In this document: positions 28,267 through 40,660 of the stretch, in pieces
How positions within the stretch are numbered: position 1 is the first letter of the stretch
Layout: each line of letters opens with the position of its first letter
Source of the DNA: Lethocerus indicus
Lineage: Eukaryota; Arthropoda; Insecta; Hemiptera; Belostomatidae
Length of the DNA: 64,000 bases
Reading direction: 5' to 3'
Assembly: GCA_019843655.1 (NCBI GenBank)
Contig: JACDQD010000011.1
Span: forward strand, 17,898,604 to 17,962,603
Notes under the pieces: generated by a model
Database searches by the model: none
Seen by the model: only the letters and a program-made list of their open reading frames with translations
What the model was told of the DNA's origin: nothing
Program-made: the position numbers and the translations under genes

Positions 28267-28564
28267 GTAAGTGGTAATTACCGGGGAAAATAAAGGACCC
28301 CGCTGAGTGGAACACATTTCACCTCCCATTGGAAGCAAACGAACCAAGTGTCGTACAATATGTTCTAGAAACTGGAAAACGTGTTATTCTAGACCGGAAT
28401 TTCCCCAAACTTATTTGGCACGCCGTCCCCTTTTCAAAGATATTTTTATCTAGTGCACCAAGGAAACTCGCTTTTACGAGTAAATACCTCGGAACTGAAA
28501 TTTTAAAGTTATATATTAGAATAAACAAAGTATAAATTGCAAGTTAACACTAATTAGTTCCAGC

Positions 28565-28620
28565 ACACGGCGTTAATGAGCCGACCCGGGTTCAAATTCC
28601 GGTGGCCGACCGAAAATTTA
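28565..28620 (+). mobile_element. family A copy
   Basis: CACGGCGTT, CCCGGGTTCAAATTCCGGTG, GCCGACCGAAAATTTA matches 23153-23205, without the ATTACAAATTTCAACTG tail. Confidence 0.5.
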
Positions 28621-29140
28621 TAGAATATATTGCAACTCGAGAAGAACGAATTTAACACGGAAACTCAGTTCGTGTAAACTTTTATAGTAATAATAAATAT
28701 TCCGTATAATCATCAGTGTGCAGCTTACAATGGTAGACATGATGACCTTCCGGCAATCGACGTGCCTAAGGGTGCCTCACTAATCTACTGACGGAATCTT
28801 ACTAAAGACGTGAAACCGAAGTGGGGCGTTTGGGGCCAGGGCAGCAGTGGCATCACGTCCCAGTAATAAATTAAAAATAAATTACGGGAGTTTAATTAAA
28901 ATCAGAATTCTGAGCTGCTAGAAACTCGCAATTGACCGAATCTGGGTCAGGCGCCGCCGTTCCTCCTATTTACTCGGGTGATATATTACAGACCCCGTTT
29001 AAATAGCGGCCCGTCTAACCGAATTAGTATGAAGGCCGCACGTTTTATGAACACTGCTTAACAAATATCCGCCTATTCCACCTTTATTCTGTGCAAGGGA
29101 CGACACTTACAACAGCGCTTTATATGTGCTCTAAGTATCG

Positions 29141-29198
29141 GCCGCGGTTCGAATCCCGGTGGCGAATCGAATAGTACTTCAATTACAAATATCAACTC
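29141..29198 (+). mobile_element. family A copy
   Basis: CGGTTCGAATCCCGGTGGCG, AATCGAATAGTACTTC and AATTACAAATATCAACT. B-box and tail are both present. Confidence 0.55.
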
Positions 29199-29995
29199 TG
29201 AAGGCTCGTAGAATGAAGGATTTTTTCATTATATTCGCGAGGCGATATTCAAGTGTACGACTGTGGGTAGTATTGAGAGACGCTTTAATAAAATTTAATA
29301 TATCAGTGTCTAAAAAAAGTCATAAAAGGACTATTATATTCTTGGACTCGGTCCACAAATTCCGCATAGTTTGTTAGGAATAGAAGTTAGTGGCAGCACT
29401 TGTCGCCAATCGAACCGAGGACGTAAAGGGACAGGGAGGCAATGAGCCCTTGAATCCCAGTCAAAGGTTTTTTTGTGCCACTAGTAGTTGGCAGAGAAAA
29501 CAGGGCATGGACAGAGGCCTGGGTCCCTTCTGTTGGACCCTAGTTGGGACCTCTATATATCATATCTGCTTCGGTCCCTCGCCTCGTTACGTTTCGTCGG
29601 AGAATCTCCTCCCTTTTTTTCGCCCGCCAAATGACCGAAGGAGACTGCGAGGAAGGAGGAGCACAAAAGAAAACCGATTTTCCCGGAATTGGGAGCAGTG
29701 TGACTGACCCGACTGGACCGATGTGTGCGACCTCCGCTTCTCCCCCTACCAAGCCTGTCATTTTGTCAATTTAGCCACCTTACAACTAAAAATACTGAAC
29801 TGAAATTTAAACAAATTGTGTACAATACTGTATTTTAGATTACCTAATGTATTGTGCACACTGTAGCGATATCAAATTTTGAACTCTAACCACCTGTGAT
29901 TACATAGAGGGATCCCCTTCTGACGAACACCCGTTCTTCAGAGATGAACTATAATCAACCATGTCCACTTTAGAGACAGTAAAGTAATATACGCT

Positions 29996-30173
29996 ATCAA
30001 CGGAACACCACCGACAAATGGTGAGAAGCCAGAATCAGCAAAATACTAGTTCAAACAGGCAAGAGAATACGGAGTACTTCCATTGAAGTTACCTCATTCT
30101 GTTAAGACGGATGTCGACGTAGGGCGCATCTGATACTAACCGGTAACACCGGATTGCAATGCGGGCTTAGCAT
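29996..30173 (+). mobile_element. family D copy
   Basis: AACGGAACACCACCGACAAA, TGGTGAGAAGCCAGAATCAG, CATTCTGTTAAGACGGATGT, GGGCGCATCTGATACTAACC, then CAATGCGGGCTTAGCAT. Confidence 0.55.
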
Positions 30174-32300
30174 AGATAGTAAGTAGGAGGTGTTGAAAAA
30201 AGCAAGCTTGTGACTACGTTCCGGTTCGAATATAAGAATTAAGTTTCAAGAATAAATTATCAACATAAAACTTTCGTAAAACACCTAGCTCAGCGGCCCA
30301 TTGTAACTGGGCAACAAATTGCAAGACAACGGGGAAACTAGGAGTCCATTAAGGTGGAAATAATCGCAGTTTACGCTCCAACGATATTCACAGATTAGTG
30401 TTTCTCTTAATCGAATTAGCCAAGAGGAGACGCGTCACCGGCCTGGATTTTACTGTAGGCGACGACGACGTTATCTTTCTCAATCTTACTTTAACACTTA
30501 CTAATTATCCCCAGTTGCAAAACTACGGGAGGCCATTGTAAGTCTGAATTAACAAACTTGACAAATTGTCTGCAGAATTAGCTAAAGGGATACACACCGA
30601 AAAATAACACTTAGCAACAGATATCACGAGTGCTGAGGCACCCACAGATCTTAAAAATAAGAGTTTAAACGGGGTTTTATGTTTTATATCATCACCGGTT
30701 AATATTTGAGCAAGTGAGAATTCGGTTATAGCCTATATCGCTTATAGCCAGTCAATATAATAAACGCTGTTGGAAAGCTGATCTGACCGTTAAGTGGCAC
30801 ATATTGGATGTCTTGTAAGGGTGGAAGAGATGTGCCCGGTGTAATATTACATATTAAAGGATAAGGATATTATTGAATGCCGCTGGAGGCGAGCGATCGA
30901 AAAGTCGAACAAATTTACGGTTCACAAATCAGACCATTCAAAATTAAAACACTCAAATGTAAAATGCGCGCCATTACTAATAATAACATTTATTACTCTA
31001 GCATATTGATAAATGTCTGTTTGGTTCGATACTATAAGTCGTTACTACAAAATGAACATTGTCTGTCATAAATTGAATATACTGGCGTTTATGAGCGGAC
31101 GTTTAATCAGTTGAATTAAACCGATTAAACGGGAGGACTTCATTAACTCCTATACACTCATTATTGTTCCCGAACAACTGTTTCCCGGCCAAAGTGCATT
31201 TATAATGTCATCGCTTCCATAAACAAGTGGCAAGCTGCCCATACAAAATTAAAGTATTAATTGAAGGGGAATTCCGAAGTCGCCGGAATAAACCGGCGCA
31301 ACGTTGGCCGCCCAGGAGTTCGCTGTCCCGCTGTCGGATTCATATTCCACATTCCTGATGGCCCTATCACATATTTCAAGATGTTGGGTGAATAAATAAA
31401 TCATTCTCTCCTATTAGTTAACAATTAAAACACCACCAATCTTAAGTTCTAACCATGATCTACTCCTAAGCTAGACTGATCTATATAGTGTTTGAATCGT
31501 CAGTTGTATTCAGTCACGTTGCTTCATCAGTATTGAATATTCAAAACATGAAAATTAAGCTACCGAGATTATTCAATCAAATATTCTAAATATATTCAAT
31601 ATCAAATATTTAGTGATTTAATTATTCTTGTCAGTAACGTTCCGATCAGTAAATACAGTAAGGTCACGTGTCAGCAGTTCACTGCACTTTCGATAAGTAG
31701 GCCAATGTATTTGCTGCAGCCCCATCTGGAGCGATTGGATAGCGGGGTTGACGTCAAAGTAAAACGATCCTCCGGCGCAAGAGATAAATAAGCTATGGGA
31801 AATTTATGCGCGCCCCATGCAAATCCGTCGTCTAGCCTTAAAATATATATGAGGCTTCCTAGGAAAATATGAATATTCATAATAATTCTAGAAAGGAGGT
31901 GGAGGGGGAGGCGAGAAATTCGCAGCAGGCGATGCATAATCTTCACTACGTAATTGTCTGTTGTTCGTGCTCTTGTTAAGATTCTGGCCTTTAGCTAAAC
32001 GCTAAATGGCAATCTACTAAGCTGCTGTGCCCTTATGGGGGCTACAACGTTATCTATTATGAAAATACACATTGTTATTTCCATGAATTATTACATACTC
32101 AATTGTTTCATAACTATATTAACAGTTTTCTTTATATACAAATATCAGCCTTTTATTGCCCAATCACTTTATTCTCAACAATAGTCTTCGCGCCAACGCA
32201 TTCAGAATTTGAGACGTCGAACATGATACGTACACTGCATATACTTGAGAGACCGTCGTGAACTTAAACTAATCTTTTAAATTAAATCCTAATTTATTTA

Positions 32301-32580
32301 TCCAAGCGATCCACTATCTCCGGATAAGAGGATTAGAATCTTTTCCCTCTGCTATGTTTCTCCCTCAGTAGACAACGCGAACGCCTCTGATTGGGAGGAG
32401 AGAGATAAGTTGGGTGGGTACTTTGCTCAGAATCGGGGAAAAGTATCCCTGACGATGGCACGCAAAACTGTGCCAACCATGGAGAGGAAATAAATTAGTT
32501 AGGACGTTAATTTTAAAGAACTCTTCGCCAGGCGATATGAGAGCAAAACATTTACCGATGCCAACAAGATGAGTAAATCG
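32301..32580 (-). mobile_element. family B copy, nearly full length
   Basis: CGATCCACTATCTCCGGATA (the reverse of the family right end), GGAAAAGTATCCCTGACG, GAGGAAATAAATTAGTTAGG and CAACAAGATGAGTAAA follow in reverse order. At about 280 bases it shows the full span better than most copies. Confidence 0.55.
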
Positions 32581-32874
32581 GCTAAAAAAAACTGTACTTA
32601 ATTGAAACCATTATGAAGTGTCTAATCTGAATACAACATATAGAAATAATCCTACATTATTGCTGAGAGAAAACAAAATTTATCTCACGGGTTTGTGATA
32701 TTTTTGTACCTTTCCCCTTAAAAAATCTGAGACAAGGAAATATAATTAAAATGATGATTGGTTCCTTAGTAGTCGCTATGTATTGACAGAATGCTACTGA
32801 AGATGGCTAGAAGAAAACCCGTAACAATAAAAAGAGGAAGGACTTTTCTGCGCTAATTTACTTTCACTTTTATA

Positions 32875-33046
32875 CTACCGGCTAATACCGGTTAGTATCA
32901 GATGCGCCGTACTACTGACAACCGAGATAACAGAATAGCTTACTGAATAAGGCAACTTTGATTGTAGCATAACAGCGATATTTCGTCTCTTCTCTCTCAT
33001 TTCACCCAGAATCTGGCCGATTCTGGCTTTCTTCCACCTTGCCGGT
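32875..33046 (-). mobile_element. family D copy
   Basis: Reverse-strand GGTGGAAGAAAGCCAGAATC, GCTATTCTGTTATCTCGGTT, and GCGCATCTGATACTAACCGG line up with 29996-30145. Confidence 0.5.
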
Positions 33047-33799
33047 AACGATCCGCTGGCAACAACATTCAGTTGTCGGTAATTCCGCCGTCGGTCAAAA
33101 CAAAAGTTGGGCCCTACAATCTTCAGCAGTCGGAAAATCCGATTACGGCAATTCGTGGAGGAAACGGCTCGTTAAATGGAAATTTTAAATGGCCCCATCT
33201 CCTCACCATTGGGGCCCGAAAGTGGGAAAATGTTCCGCCTCATTGAACAGCCCGCTGTTAATGGCGACCCCCTCCCAGCCCCTTATTTCATTGCTCGCCG
33301 CCCCTATACATTCTCGATTTCGGATTTAAAGCCGGCAGTCTTATTGTCTCCCGCCTTCGCCTAATGCTCCTCTCCCTTAGAGGGTGGAAGGTTTCGGAGC
33401 GCACAATGGAGATCGGGTTACGACTGTTTAATCTGTCGGGTGACACCACGAACAACCGGGATCAGCCCCGGGCAAGGATTTTTCCGGAAACAATTACCCG
33501 GTGGATCGTGTACGACGGTCTTCAGTCTGTCAATATTAGATTTCTGCTTGTCCAGACCCCATTAGGGTGCTAATAATAATAGTGGAGACACTTGACACTT
33601 CTGTAGGCTCTGTCTACAACCGGGTATCATAACTTATCACTGTATTACGTGATATTGTCATAATTTTTAATAGTTAACCGGCCTTAATTTATTCATATAC
33701 TCGTTGCTGATACCTTCTTCCCAACAAAAAAAATCATTATACCCAGAGACTTGATAAATTACAATAAACAAATATTTGACTATTTGAGGATGAGTGAAT

Positions 33800-33875
33800 A
33801 CTGGTGGGGAAGAACTTTAATCCGGAGATAGTGGATCGCTGCTGAACAGTCGTTTCATGCGAACTTACTACAGGG
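33800..33875 (+). mobile_element. family B fragment, right end
   Basis: CTGGTGGGGAAGAACTTTAA followed by TCCGGAGATAGTGGATCGCT and TTTCATGCGAA matches the right end of 12126-12230. Confidence 0.5.
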
Positions 33876-36410
33876 TAGGCAGAGGAATTAGATCGAAAAA
33901 ATTGTTTCGACTTTTGTCTAACCCTCTAGAGATGACGCCCGGCTCATCAAGAGTGTAATCAAGAGATGTGTGCGTGGAAGTGTGTCGAGTCTCATTAGAG
34001 GAGAGGAACATGGGCCGAGCTAAGACCCCAGGATTAGGCTTAGGCTTAGGTTTGGACTCTGAATGCGCCTCCAGTACAAGACCCGGCCTTGTTTAGAAAC
34101 AACCTCTCGGCAACTGTCGAAGCGTGCCGACATTTGAATGAATAGTTTTATTCGCTGTCTGGCGGTTACATAAAAGGTACACGCATTAGTCTGTAGACGA
34201 ATAGTTGACTAATTGAATAAAGGAAATTTCCAATTTACGGGTCAGCAACTGTACACAAATATAATGAGATTATACCAACATCAGTAACAACTAGCACAAT
34301 AAGACATAAACTGTGATTCTCATTAACTTTAAAACGTTTTTATAAAAATTGGACTAAGTACTTGTTTGTCCTTTCATTAGTGACAAGGACGCAAACTTTG
34401 TGTCTCAATGTACTAAATGAATGAGACCCATATGTTGTACCAACAGGTGCGCTGAAAATACAACTTTATTGAACAAAAAAAAACATTATATGGTTTTGCC
34501 AGGGTGACGGGATGACTGGAGAAACCCTCCAGTTCTGGCTCGAGGCTCATACGCCGCGCGGCAAACAAAGTGTGTCCAATAAGGCGGGCCAGAATCGCGG
34601 GCACTTTAAAGTGGAGAAGTACTAAGCCATAAGTAAAAGGCAGAACTAGAGTGAGCGTAACGCTGAGGGTCTTAAAAGCATAATCTCAGGGGGGGCTGCT
34701 TCTTATTATAAAATTGGCCATAAAAAATAAAATAGCCTGAACAAGAAGAAACTGAAACTAAGAAAAGGGAGGAGAAAATGTGGCGAGAGATATTCAAGAG
34801 TGAGGAAGATCAACGGCTTTTCCCACAAATAAAGGACTTTATATTCCGATTGTTACTCCTTAATTTCCGGATTAATTTATTCGAAAGCCCACTTTCTCCT
34901 TACAGAAACGAACAGCACCGAAATCGTGATAAATATCCTCTCCCTTAAATAATGCCTCCTCGTTTCATTTATTGAATGAAAAAAATAATTGTAGGAAAAT
35001 TCGACGGATATGATTTTGAATAAACGAGAGTGAAAAAAGTTTAAAACTAAATATTTTCCAAAAAATAGACATATACGAAAAGAACCTTATAAACGAACGG
35101 ATTAATAGCCAATACTTGCACCGGTTAAGAACCTTATGAAATGAAAGCCTAGAATCTATTATACCTTGGAAATAATCTCAAGAAGCTAAATTTAAACCAA
35201 ACAAACCGAAATCAACAATTTTACCCCGATAATAGCCCAAGTAAATGGATATTTTATCCAGGAACAGCAGACATGCTTATTCCACCCCCCCCCCTCCACG
35301 GTATTTTACTCGAGGAATGCTACTGACGATGCGAACGGATTTGTTTCAGCCTGAAACCCTTCATAACGGTTATTTCAGTAGTTTCAGATGTTTACAGGGC
35401 GGGATTTTTTTCACAGCTTGCAAGCACAATGGAGTGGGCGAATGGTCGGCTGCTCGGGTTGATCAAGTGGAAGATCGTTTTGGACAGAACGATTCATCGT
35501 TAGATACACATCGCTCTTAATGCTTTAGACGGGGTCTGCGGGGATTAGCGAGGGTAGCATGAATTAATTCCTTTTTATCCATCCCTCTTTTTGTTATTTC
35601 TTTTTGTTTTCATCATTCGACTATAGAAGTGACAACATAATTTCCCCCTTTAATTACAACACCCATTTTTCTCAGTAACTGACGGATTAGAAAGAAGATA
35701 AAACCAGTAATTGAGTAGATCAAATTTTATCAAATACCGGAGAAATATCTGCTGCAAATACCGGAGTAGAATCTTACCTGCTTTAATTCTATATTTTTTT
35801 TTATTGTATCGTAAGCTAGTTATGTAGTGTCTTGTTATTTTTATATCTGGTTATTTATCTAGTTATCAGTGTACTTATATAGATTTGTATAAAGATGTCT
35901 GAAGTAATTCCACATTTGCAGGAGTCCGTTAAAATAAATAAACAAAATTTAATTTCACCCAACAACACATTTCTTCCGATTTTATTTCGTCCCATCCTTC
36001 AACGTCGGGGAATTGAATTGGACCCAACCGGATAGGTCGAGCAAGAGATACATGATTCCTATTGTTGTCGGGCGCTAACTTACTTTTTAAAATGGCAGAG
36101 AGGCAGAGAGACTCTACCAACTCTAATAGATAATAAATAAAATCATCGGCCGTTTTATTTCCACCGACCTTCATTAAGGTTTTATTACGACCGTTAACTT
36201 CGCCGATGTTCCCAAGGGGTACATCATTTAAACAGTTGTTACTACTTTTGAATCGATTTAGGGACGTTCGGAGGGGCCGATAAAGAAGGGTTCGATAAAC
36301 AGTTTCGAAAGTTTTTATACGCTCTCAAGATTTTTCCGAGCGTCTCCAACATTGCGCAACCTTGGAGCAGTGTAATAGGTTTAATCAATTTAAATACGTA
36401 CTTGAAGGCA

Positions 36411-36450
36411 AATTCGGTCCTCTGCCGGGAATCGAACTCGCGTCGACCGT
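36411..36450 (-). mobile_element. family A copy
   Basis: On the minus strand CGAGTTCGATTCCCGGCAGA is followed by GGACCGAATTTGCC. No tail is visible. Confidence 0.4.
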
Positions 36451-37300
36451 TAAGACAGTCTTAGTTTCTCTTAACAGGTTTCTATCTTAAGAACCTCCTC
36501 TAATTATCTCAATTTTCTATCAGTATACTTATTTGTATCGATATAAGCGAGCATATGAATTAAAAGTTTAGATTAATACAATAAATAAATTATCCGTTCT
36601 TTATTTTTGAGTATATATTTCTCAATGTACTTATACCATCGAACATAATCATAATGTATACTGTAAATAAATACCCCAGCAATCTAGGGATATTTTCTAT
36701 CTCGGATAAATAAAGTTTGACGACTGGCACGGAGAATATAAACTAGTCAAAGTCGACATCAAAAGACCCTATTTTCCCGGTCTATCATAGATACCTGAGA
36801 TGGCCCGCCTGTTACTCCATACCGGAATAATATCACACTATTCACTATAAAAGCCAATTCCGATGTTAACTCGTGTGTCGCGTCTCTATAGACGGGGACC
36901 AAGAAGAGATGAGGTCATCTCTGGAGTTAGGTGCTGGAACTTTACTCCGGGACCAACAACCGCAAACTAACTTAGTATAAAATTTAATTAGGTTCACTGT
37001 CCGGGGCTAGAGGTCTACGTGAGAGTGCGTCGGTATTACCGCCCGTGCGCTTGTGTGACAAGCCCTACCATATACAGCAATAACCTGGTCAGGAGTTTGC
37101 CAAGACTTAAGAGTTAGGCAAGAATTTAGTCGACTACACCTACACGAAAATTGGACCTACCCTTCCACCCTGCGATATATAGGCAGCTGTTGCTTCAGAC
37201 TTTGGCCATACCACTAAACCTTTATAAATCACCTATCGATTTCACTAGGAGAAAATCGAATGAAAATCATTTGCGGAGGCCGATGAGGGCGTGGTCCTTT

Positions 37301-37338
37301 GCCAGACCGGTTTCGGCTGCTCGCCATCTTCAGTAGCT
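37301..37338 (-). ncRNA. second candidate hammerhead motif (family C copy)
   Basis: On the minus strand: GCUA, CUGAAGA, UGGCGAGCAGCC, GAAA, CCGGUC, UGGC. Stem I keeps four pairs, one of them U-G where the 40595 copy has U-A, so the pairing is preserved through a base change. The rest of the motif is identical to 40596-40628. The wider similarity covers about 37291-37338. Confidence 0.45.
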
Positions 37339-37913
37339 TTAAATAACCCTTCAAAAACAATAATTATTTGCAAAGGTCGTTTCGGGTTGAACAATTTCTA
37401 TTTCACGAAAGTCCGAGGATATTATGAAATTATTTCATTGCAAAGTTTGGCTCTCTTCGAAAGTGAGAAATTTTAAATTTAATATGTGCTTTACGAAGAA
37501 CAAGCCCTTACCGTATTTTCCATTTATAATTTAACATTTTCAATTAGCCAACAGACTAACTCTTCATTCCATCAATGAGAACATTACCATTCCCACCAAT
37601 CTTTAACAATAGGCAAACAAGGAAACAACCTGCTGTCATATTTGGAAGAGTACCCAATGTTTCCCATTGAATCTATAGGTGAAATAAATGACGGGCTATC
37701 TTCATCAATCAAAACATTCTTTTCCGCTAAAACAATTTACAGAAGCTGTCTGTAATAGTCTGAAATTATATTCCCTACAATATTTTTGTGTTTCTTTTCG
37801 GCATGAAAAATGCAGTGCGGTCCTTCTCCGGCATCGTTCACTAAATTCAATCTACTCTGGGAGTTGGCTGACTCATTGTAGGCCGGCGCTGGACAGTCGC
37901 CAACTCCTGCTTA

Positions 37914-37971
37914 TTCTCCTACTCCTCCTCCTCATCCACCTCCTCCTTCTTCTTCTTCTTCTTCTTCTTCC
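37914..37971. repeat. (CTC/CTT)n pyrimidine tract
   Basis: CTCCTACTCCTCCTCCTCAT turning into (TTC)n. It is a polypyrimidine strand capable of triplex formation. Confidence 0.8.
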
Positions 37972-38740
37972 GCTTTTAAAGTGATTGAAGGGAGGACGGT
38001 GAGTGCCGGTGAAAAAGTGTCGGGGCTGAAGAGCACTTTACAGTTTTGAAACTTACAGCCGGTGCTGGCACGGCTAGTGAAAACGAGTTGACGACAACAA
38101 GCTCCTCCGGTTTATAACTTTATTTTGTACAGTAACTTCGGTAAATTCGGTCCCATCGGACAATCACTATAGTGATACAGAGACCTTGGACCAGAGCCAT
38201 GGGTAGGTAATATAATATAAAGCCAGACTAGGCTCCTATCTCTCAGAACTATACAGGCCATTAGTCATACGGCCCATGTAAATGTGATTGATTAGTAAAT
38301 AATTTATGATAGATTACTCAGTTTGTACTAGTAGTCATTATTAACCCATTAGTCTGTTGCCAAGTAAGCAACCGCAGTGACTTTTCGGATATATAAACAT
38401 TAATAAAATCTACGTCCTCTAACCTCAGTATAACTTAGCCCTGAACAGGTTAATTTTGATAGCTCCAGTAGTTGACCGACAAGTTTAATTTGTTTTAATC
38501 TATCCTCAATTTAAAATTTGTTTGTTTTTTTACGGCCAATACTCTAATGATTTGATCAATCATCATTTAAATCAAAAACGTTTTCGTATTTCGTCACTTC
38601 ACATGATTACATTGGAAGAATAATTTTTTTATAATTAAAGAGACAAAAATATCACCAATATTTGTTTACGATATTATTAAGTTGCCTTCTAGTCAGTGTA
38701 GATACATAATCATTGGCTTCAATTCAGAACAGTTATTTTG

Positions 38741-38990
38741 GTTTTAGTTCATTCACTCGTTTCGTTGGCACGAGTGAGAATTTTTCTGTCATATTTGCTT
38801 TGGTGAATGCTTTAAAATTATCACACGAACTAATTTACATCCTCAAGTTGGTTTCTACCCGCGACACTTTTCCTAGTTTTCGAGCAAAGCCCCTCTCGAA
38901 TATTCCTCCCAGGAGGCGTTCGCGTTATCTACTGACGGTGGGGGAGGGGGAGATACCTCGCAGAGTGAAAAACATTAATTTGAAACAGCT
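38741..38990 (+). mobile_element. family B copy, nearly full length
   Basis: GTTCATTCACTCGTTTCGTT, ACACGAACTAATTTACATCC, TTTTCGAGCAAAGCCCCTCT, CTCCCAGGAGGCGTTCGCGT, then TACTGACGGTGGGGGAGG, CCTCGCAGAGTGAAAAACAT. The incidental open frame across it is not a gene. Confidence 0.6.
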
Positions 38991-39127
38991 GTTCGCGAAC
39001 ACTAATCTACGGACGGAATTCTACCGCTGGCGGCTGAGAGCCGAAACACTGGCACAGGAGGGAGACGGAAGTTAGAGTGATGATGGAGCAATTTGCATAA
39101 ATGGTGGTGTTAAGTGTGCCGAGGTGA

Positions 39128-39188
39128 CAGTGACAGACTCGGGTGACGTTTCGCGAGGCGAGAACTCATCAATTAGGGCGCATGCGCA
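39128..39188. promoter_or_regulatory. CRE-like and NRF1-like motifs (orphan promoter-like patch)
   Basis: GGTGACGTTTCGCG (39142-39155) and GCGCATGCGCA (39178-39188) lie 23 bases apart. The second is the same palindrome as in P1. No gene is evident on either side. Confidence 0.25.
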
Positions 39189-40428
39189 TTGTTGATATTG
39201 GTTCGTATTTCATACTCCTACTGTATACTGTGTTTCCGTACAATTGGCGAGACATTCAAGTCACATTTCTGACCAAACAAAATGACCGTTGCCTATCCCC
39301 ATATACATGAATACGGTTAATTGCTTCTTACATGGCTTAGTACTCAGTAATGCAGTACATGAGAAAAAAATCACCCTGTCACCATGTGATAATGCCCGAA
39401 ACAGCCGGTTGTGGATTGGAATAGATCCGGTTTGAAAAAAAGAGGGGATCGGATCATTTCTGATTGAGCCATCGGAATGGAGCTTAGAACTCCGCAGATC
39501 GGAAAGTTGAAATGAGCTAGCCGTATATAATTTTGAAAGCGTTCATCTAGTTGTTGCGTCCAAAACACAGCCGCGCAGTCGACAATATTCACCTTCGTTA
39601 AAGAACGGAAGCTCCATCACGTGAGGTAACTTTGACAGAAATGAGATTTTCCGTCTTCTCTCGGTTGTACGGAATTTTCATGATTCTGTCTTCTAACCAC
39701 TTGGCGACGTCAGCCATAAAACAACTAGTTCAACGACTCAAATAAATAGAGACGCTTAAAAAAGATTGGTAATATTGTTTTGTTATTACAATTTCGATTG
39801 AAGAGGACCAGCTTGAGATAGCCTAGTGAAGACAGAAAATTAAGACTGTGATTTAATTTTTCAATTTGTTATATTCTAGTTGTATAACACATTTAGCGCC
39901 GAGTTTATCTAAAAAATGTGAAGAAGAAGTGAATTATAGTGTGGCCGATATAAAGAGGGAGTCGTTCTGGGTAGCGCTTAGGGATAAACTCGGCTAATAA
40001 AGCCTAGACCGTAACCGGTTGCTTTCAGGATGCATGCCCTAGTTCCAGCACCCCTGTTCCATTTCCCCATTCCAATTAATTAAAAACCAACCCTCCGGAG
40101 GAGCGTTCGTCTCCGCATTTTATTTCCTTAGGAATTTTGTCGTATGGCGGATTATTCCACCAATTTTAATACTGTATGTGGACAGGGAATCTCTTATCAA
40201 ATAGTTAGAGTGGACTACTTAGAGTGCGATAACTTGAAATAATTGTAGAAAGGGGAAGACGTTGGTTAGCCGTTTTAAATTGACGAGAATTAATTTAAAT
40301 ATATCTGTACTTCTTATTTAAATATATTTTTAACTTCGGCTCTTTGCGTTTTTAATAAAGTATAATGGTAGTGAAGTATAATCGTTATATATGGTACATA
40401 TAAAGAAGAAATCTTCTTTTTCATTTAT

Positions 40429-40660
40429 CTGTCTCCTCTCGCTGGTTTGGTCTTTTGCTAGACCGGTTTCGGCTGCTCGCCACATTTCACATGTACTGTA
40501 GACTACAACAGTACTGTAGACTACAGTACATGTGAAAGTGACAGTGCAGTGAGGATGCCCAAAAAACATCCAAAGTGCTAACAGTGACTAACACTGCTAC
40601 TGAAGATGGCGAGCAGCCGAAACCGGTCTAGCAAAAGACCAAACCAGCGAGAGGAGACAG
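40429..40660. mobile_element. fold-back element: perfect 54-bp inverted repeat, family C
   Basis: The left arm 40429-40482 is the exact reverse complement of the right arm 40607-40660 (54 of 54 bases). Nested inside, TTTCACATGTACTGTAG (40485-40501) pairs exactly with 40521-40537. The interior also has CTGTAGACTAC-type direct repeats. No protein gene lies inside, so this is a nonautonomous element or a head-to-head insertion of two family-C copies. Perfect arms in an otherwise decayed region suggest a young event or gene conversion. Confidence 0.8.
40595..40633 (+). ncRNA. candidate minimal hammerhead ribozyme (family C)
   Basis: The order fits a type I hammerhead: UGCUA (40595-40599), core CUGAAGA (40600-40606, CUGANGA), stem II GGC/GCC (40608-40610, 40616-40618), GAAA (40619-40622), a loop-less stem III ACC/GGU, the cleavage triplet GUC ending at 40628, then UAGCA (40629-40633), which pairs 5 of 5 with UGCUA. 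One unpaired U (40607) sits between the core and stem II, and the usual G-C first pair is absent, which may weaken activity. Hammerheads with very short stem III are known from Penelope-like elements and retrozymes; there they work best as dimers. No reverse transcriptase is nearby. Confidence 0.5.

Larger units (their letters stand above)
23231..37290. other. gene-less stretch with scattered repeat copies
   Basis: Contains the listed copies of families A, B and D, two (TA)n runs, G or C homopolymers of 9 to 11 (23426, 28058, 35285) and the doubtful exon at 28239. A B-box-like AGAATCCCGGCTGTGGACC is at 24374-24392. Confidence 0.55.

Noticed and set aside
20771..35294. C or G homopolymers of 9-11 bases (20771, 23426, 28058, 35285) as quadruplex sites
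   Set aside because: Single runs without the four-tract spacing; more likely slippage or sequencing-prone tracts.
40443..40482. A third complete hammerhead in the left arm of the fold-back
   Set aside because: The left arm stops before the CUGAAGA half, so the catalytic core is incomplete.
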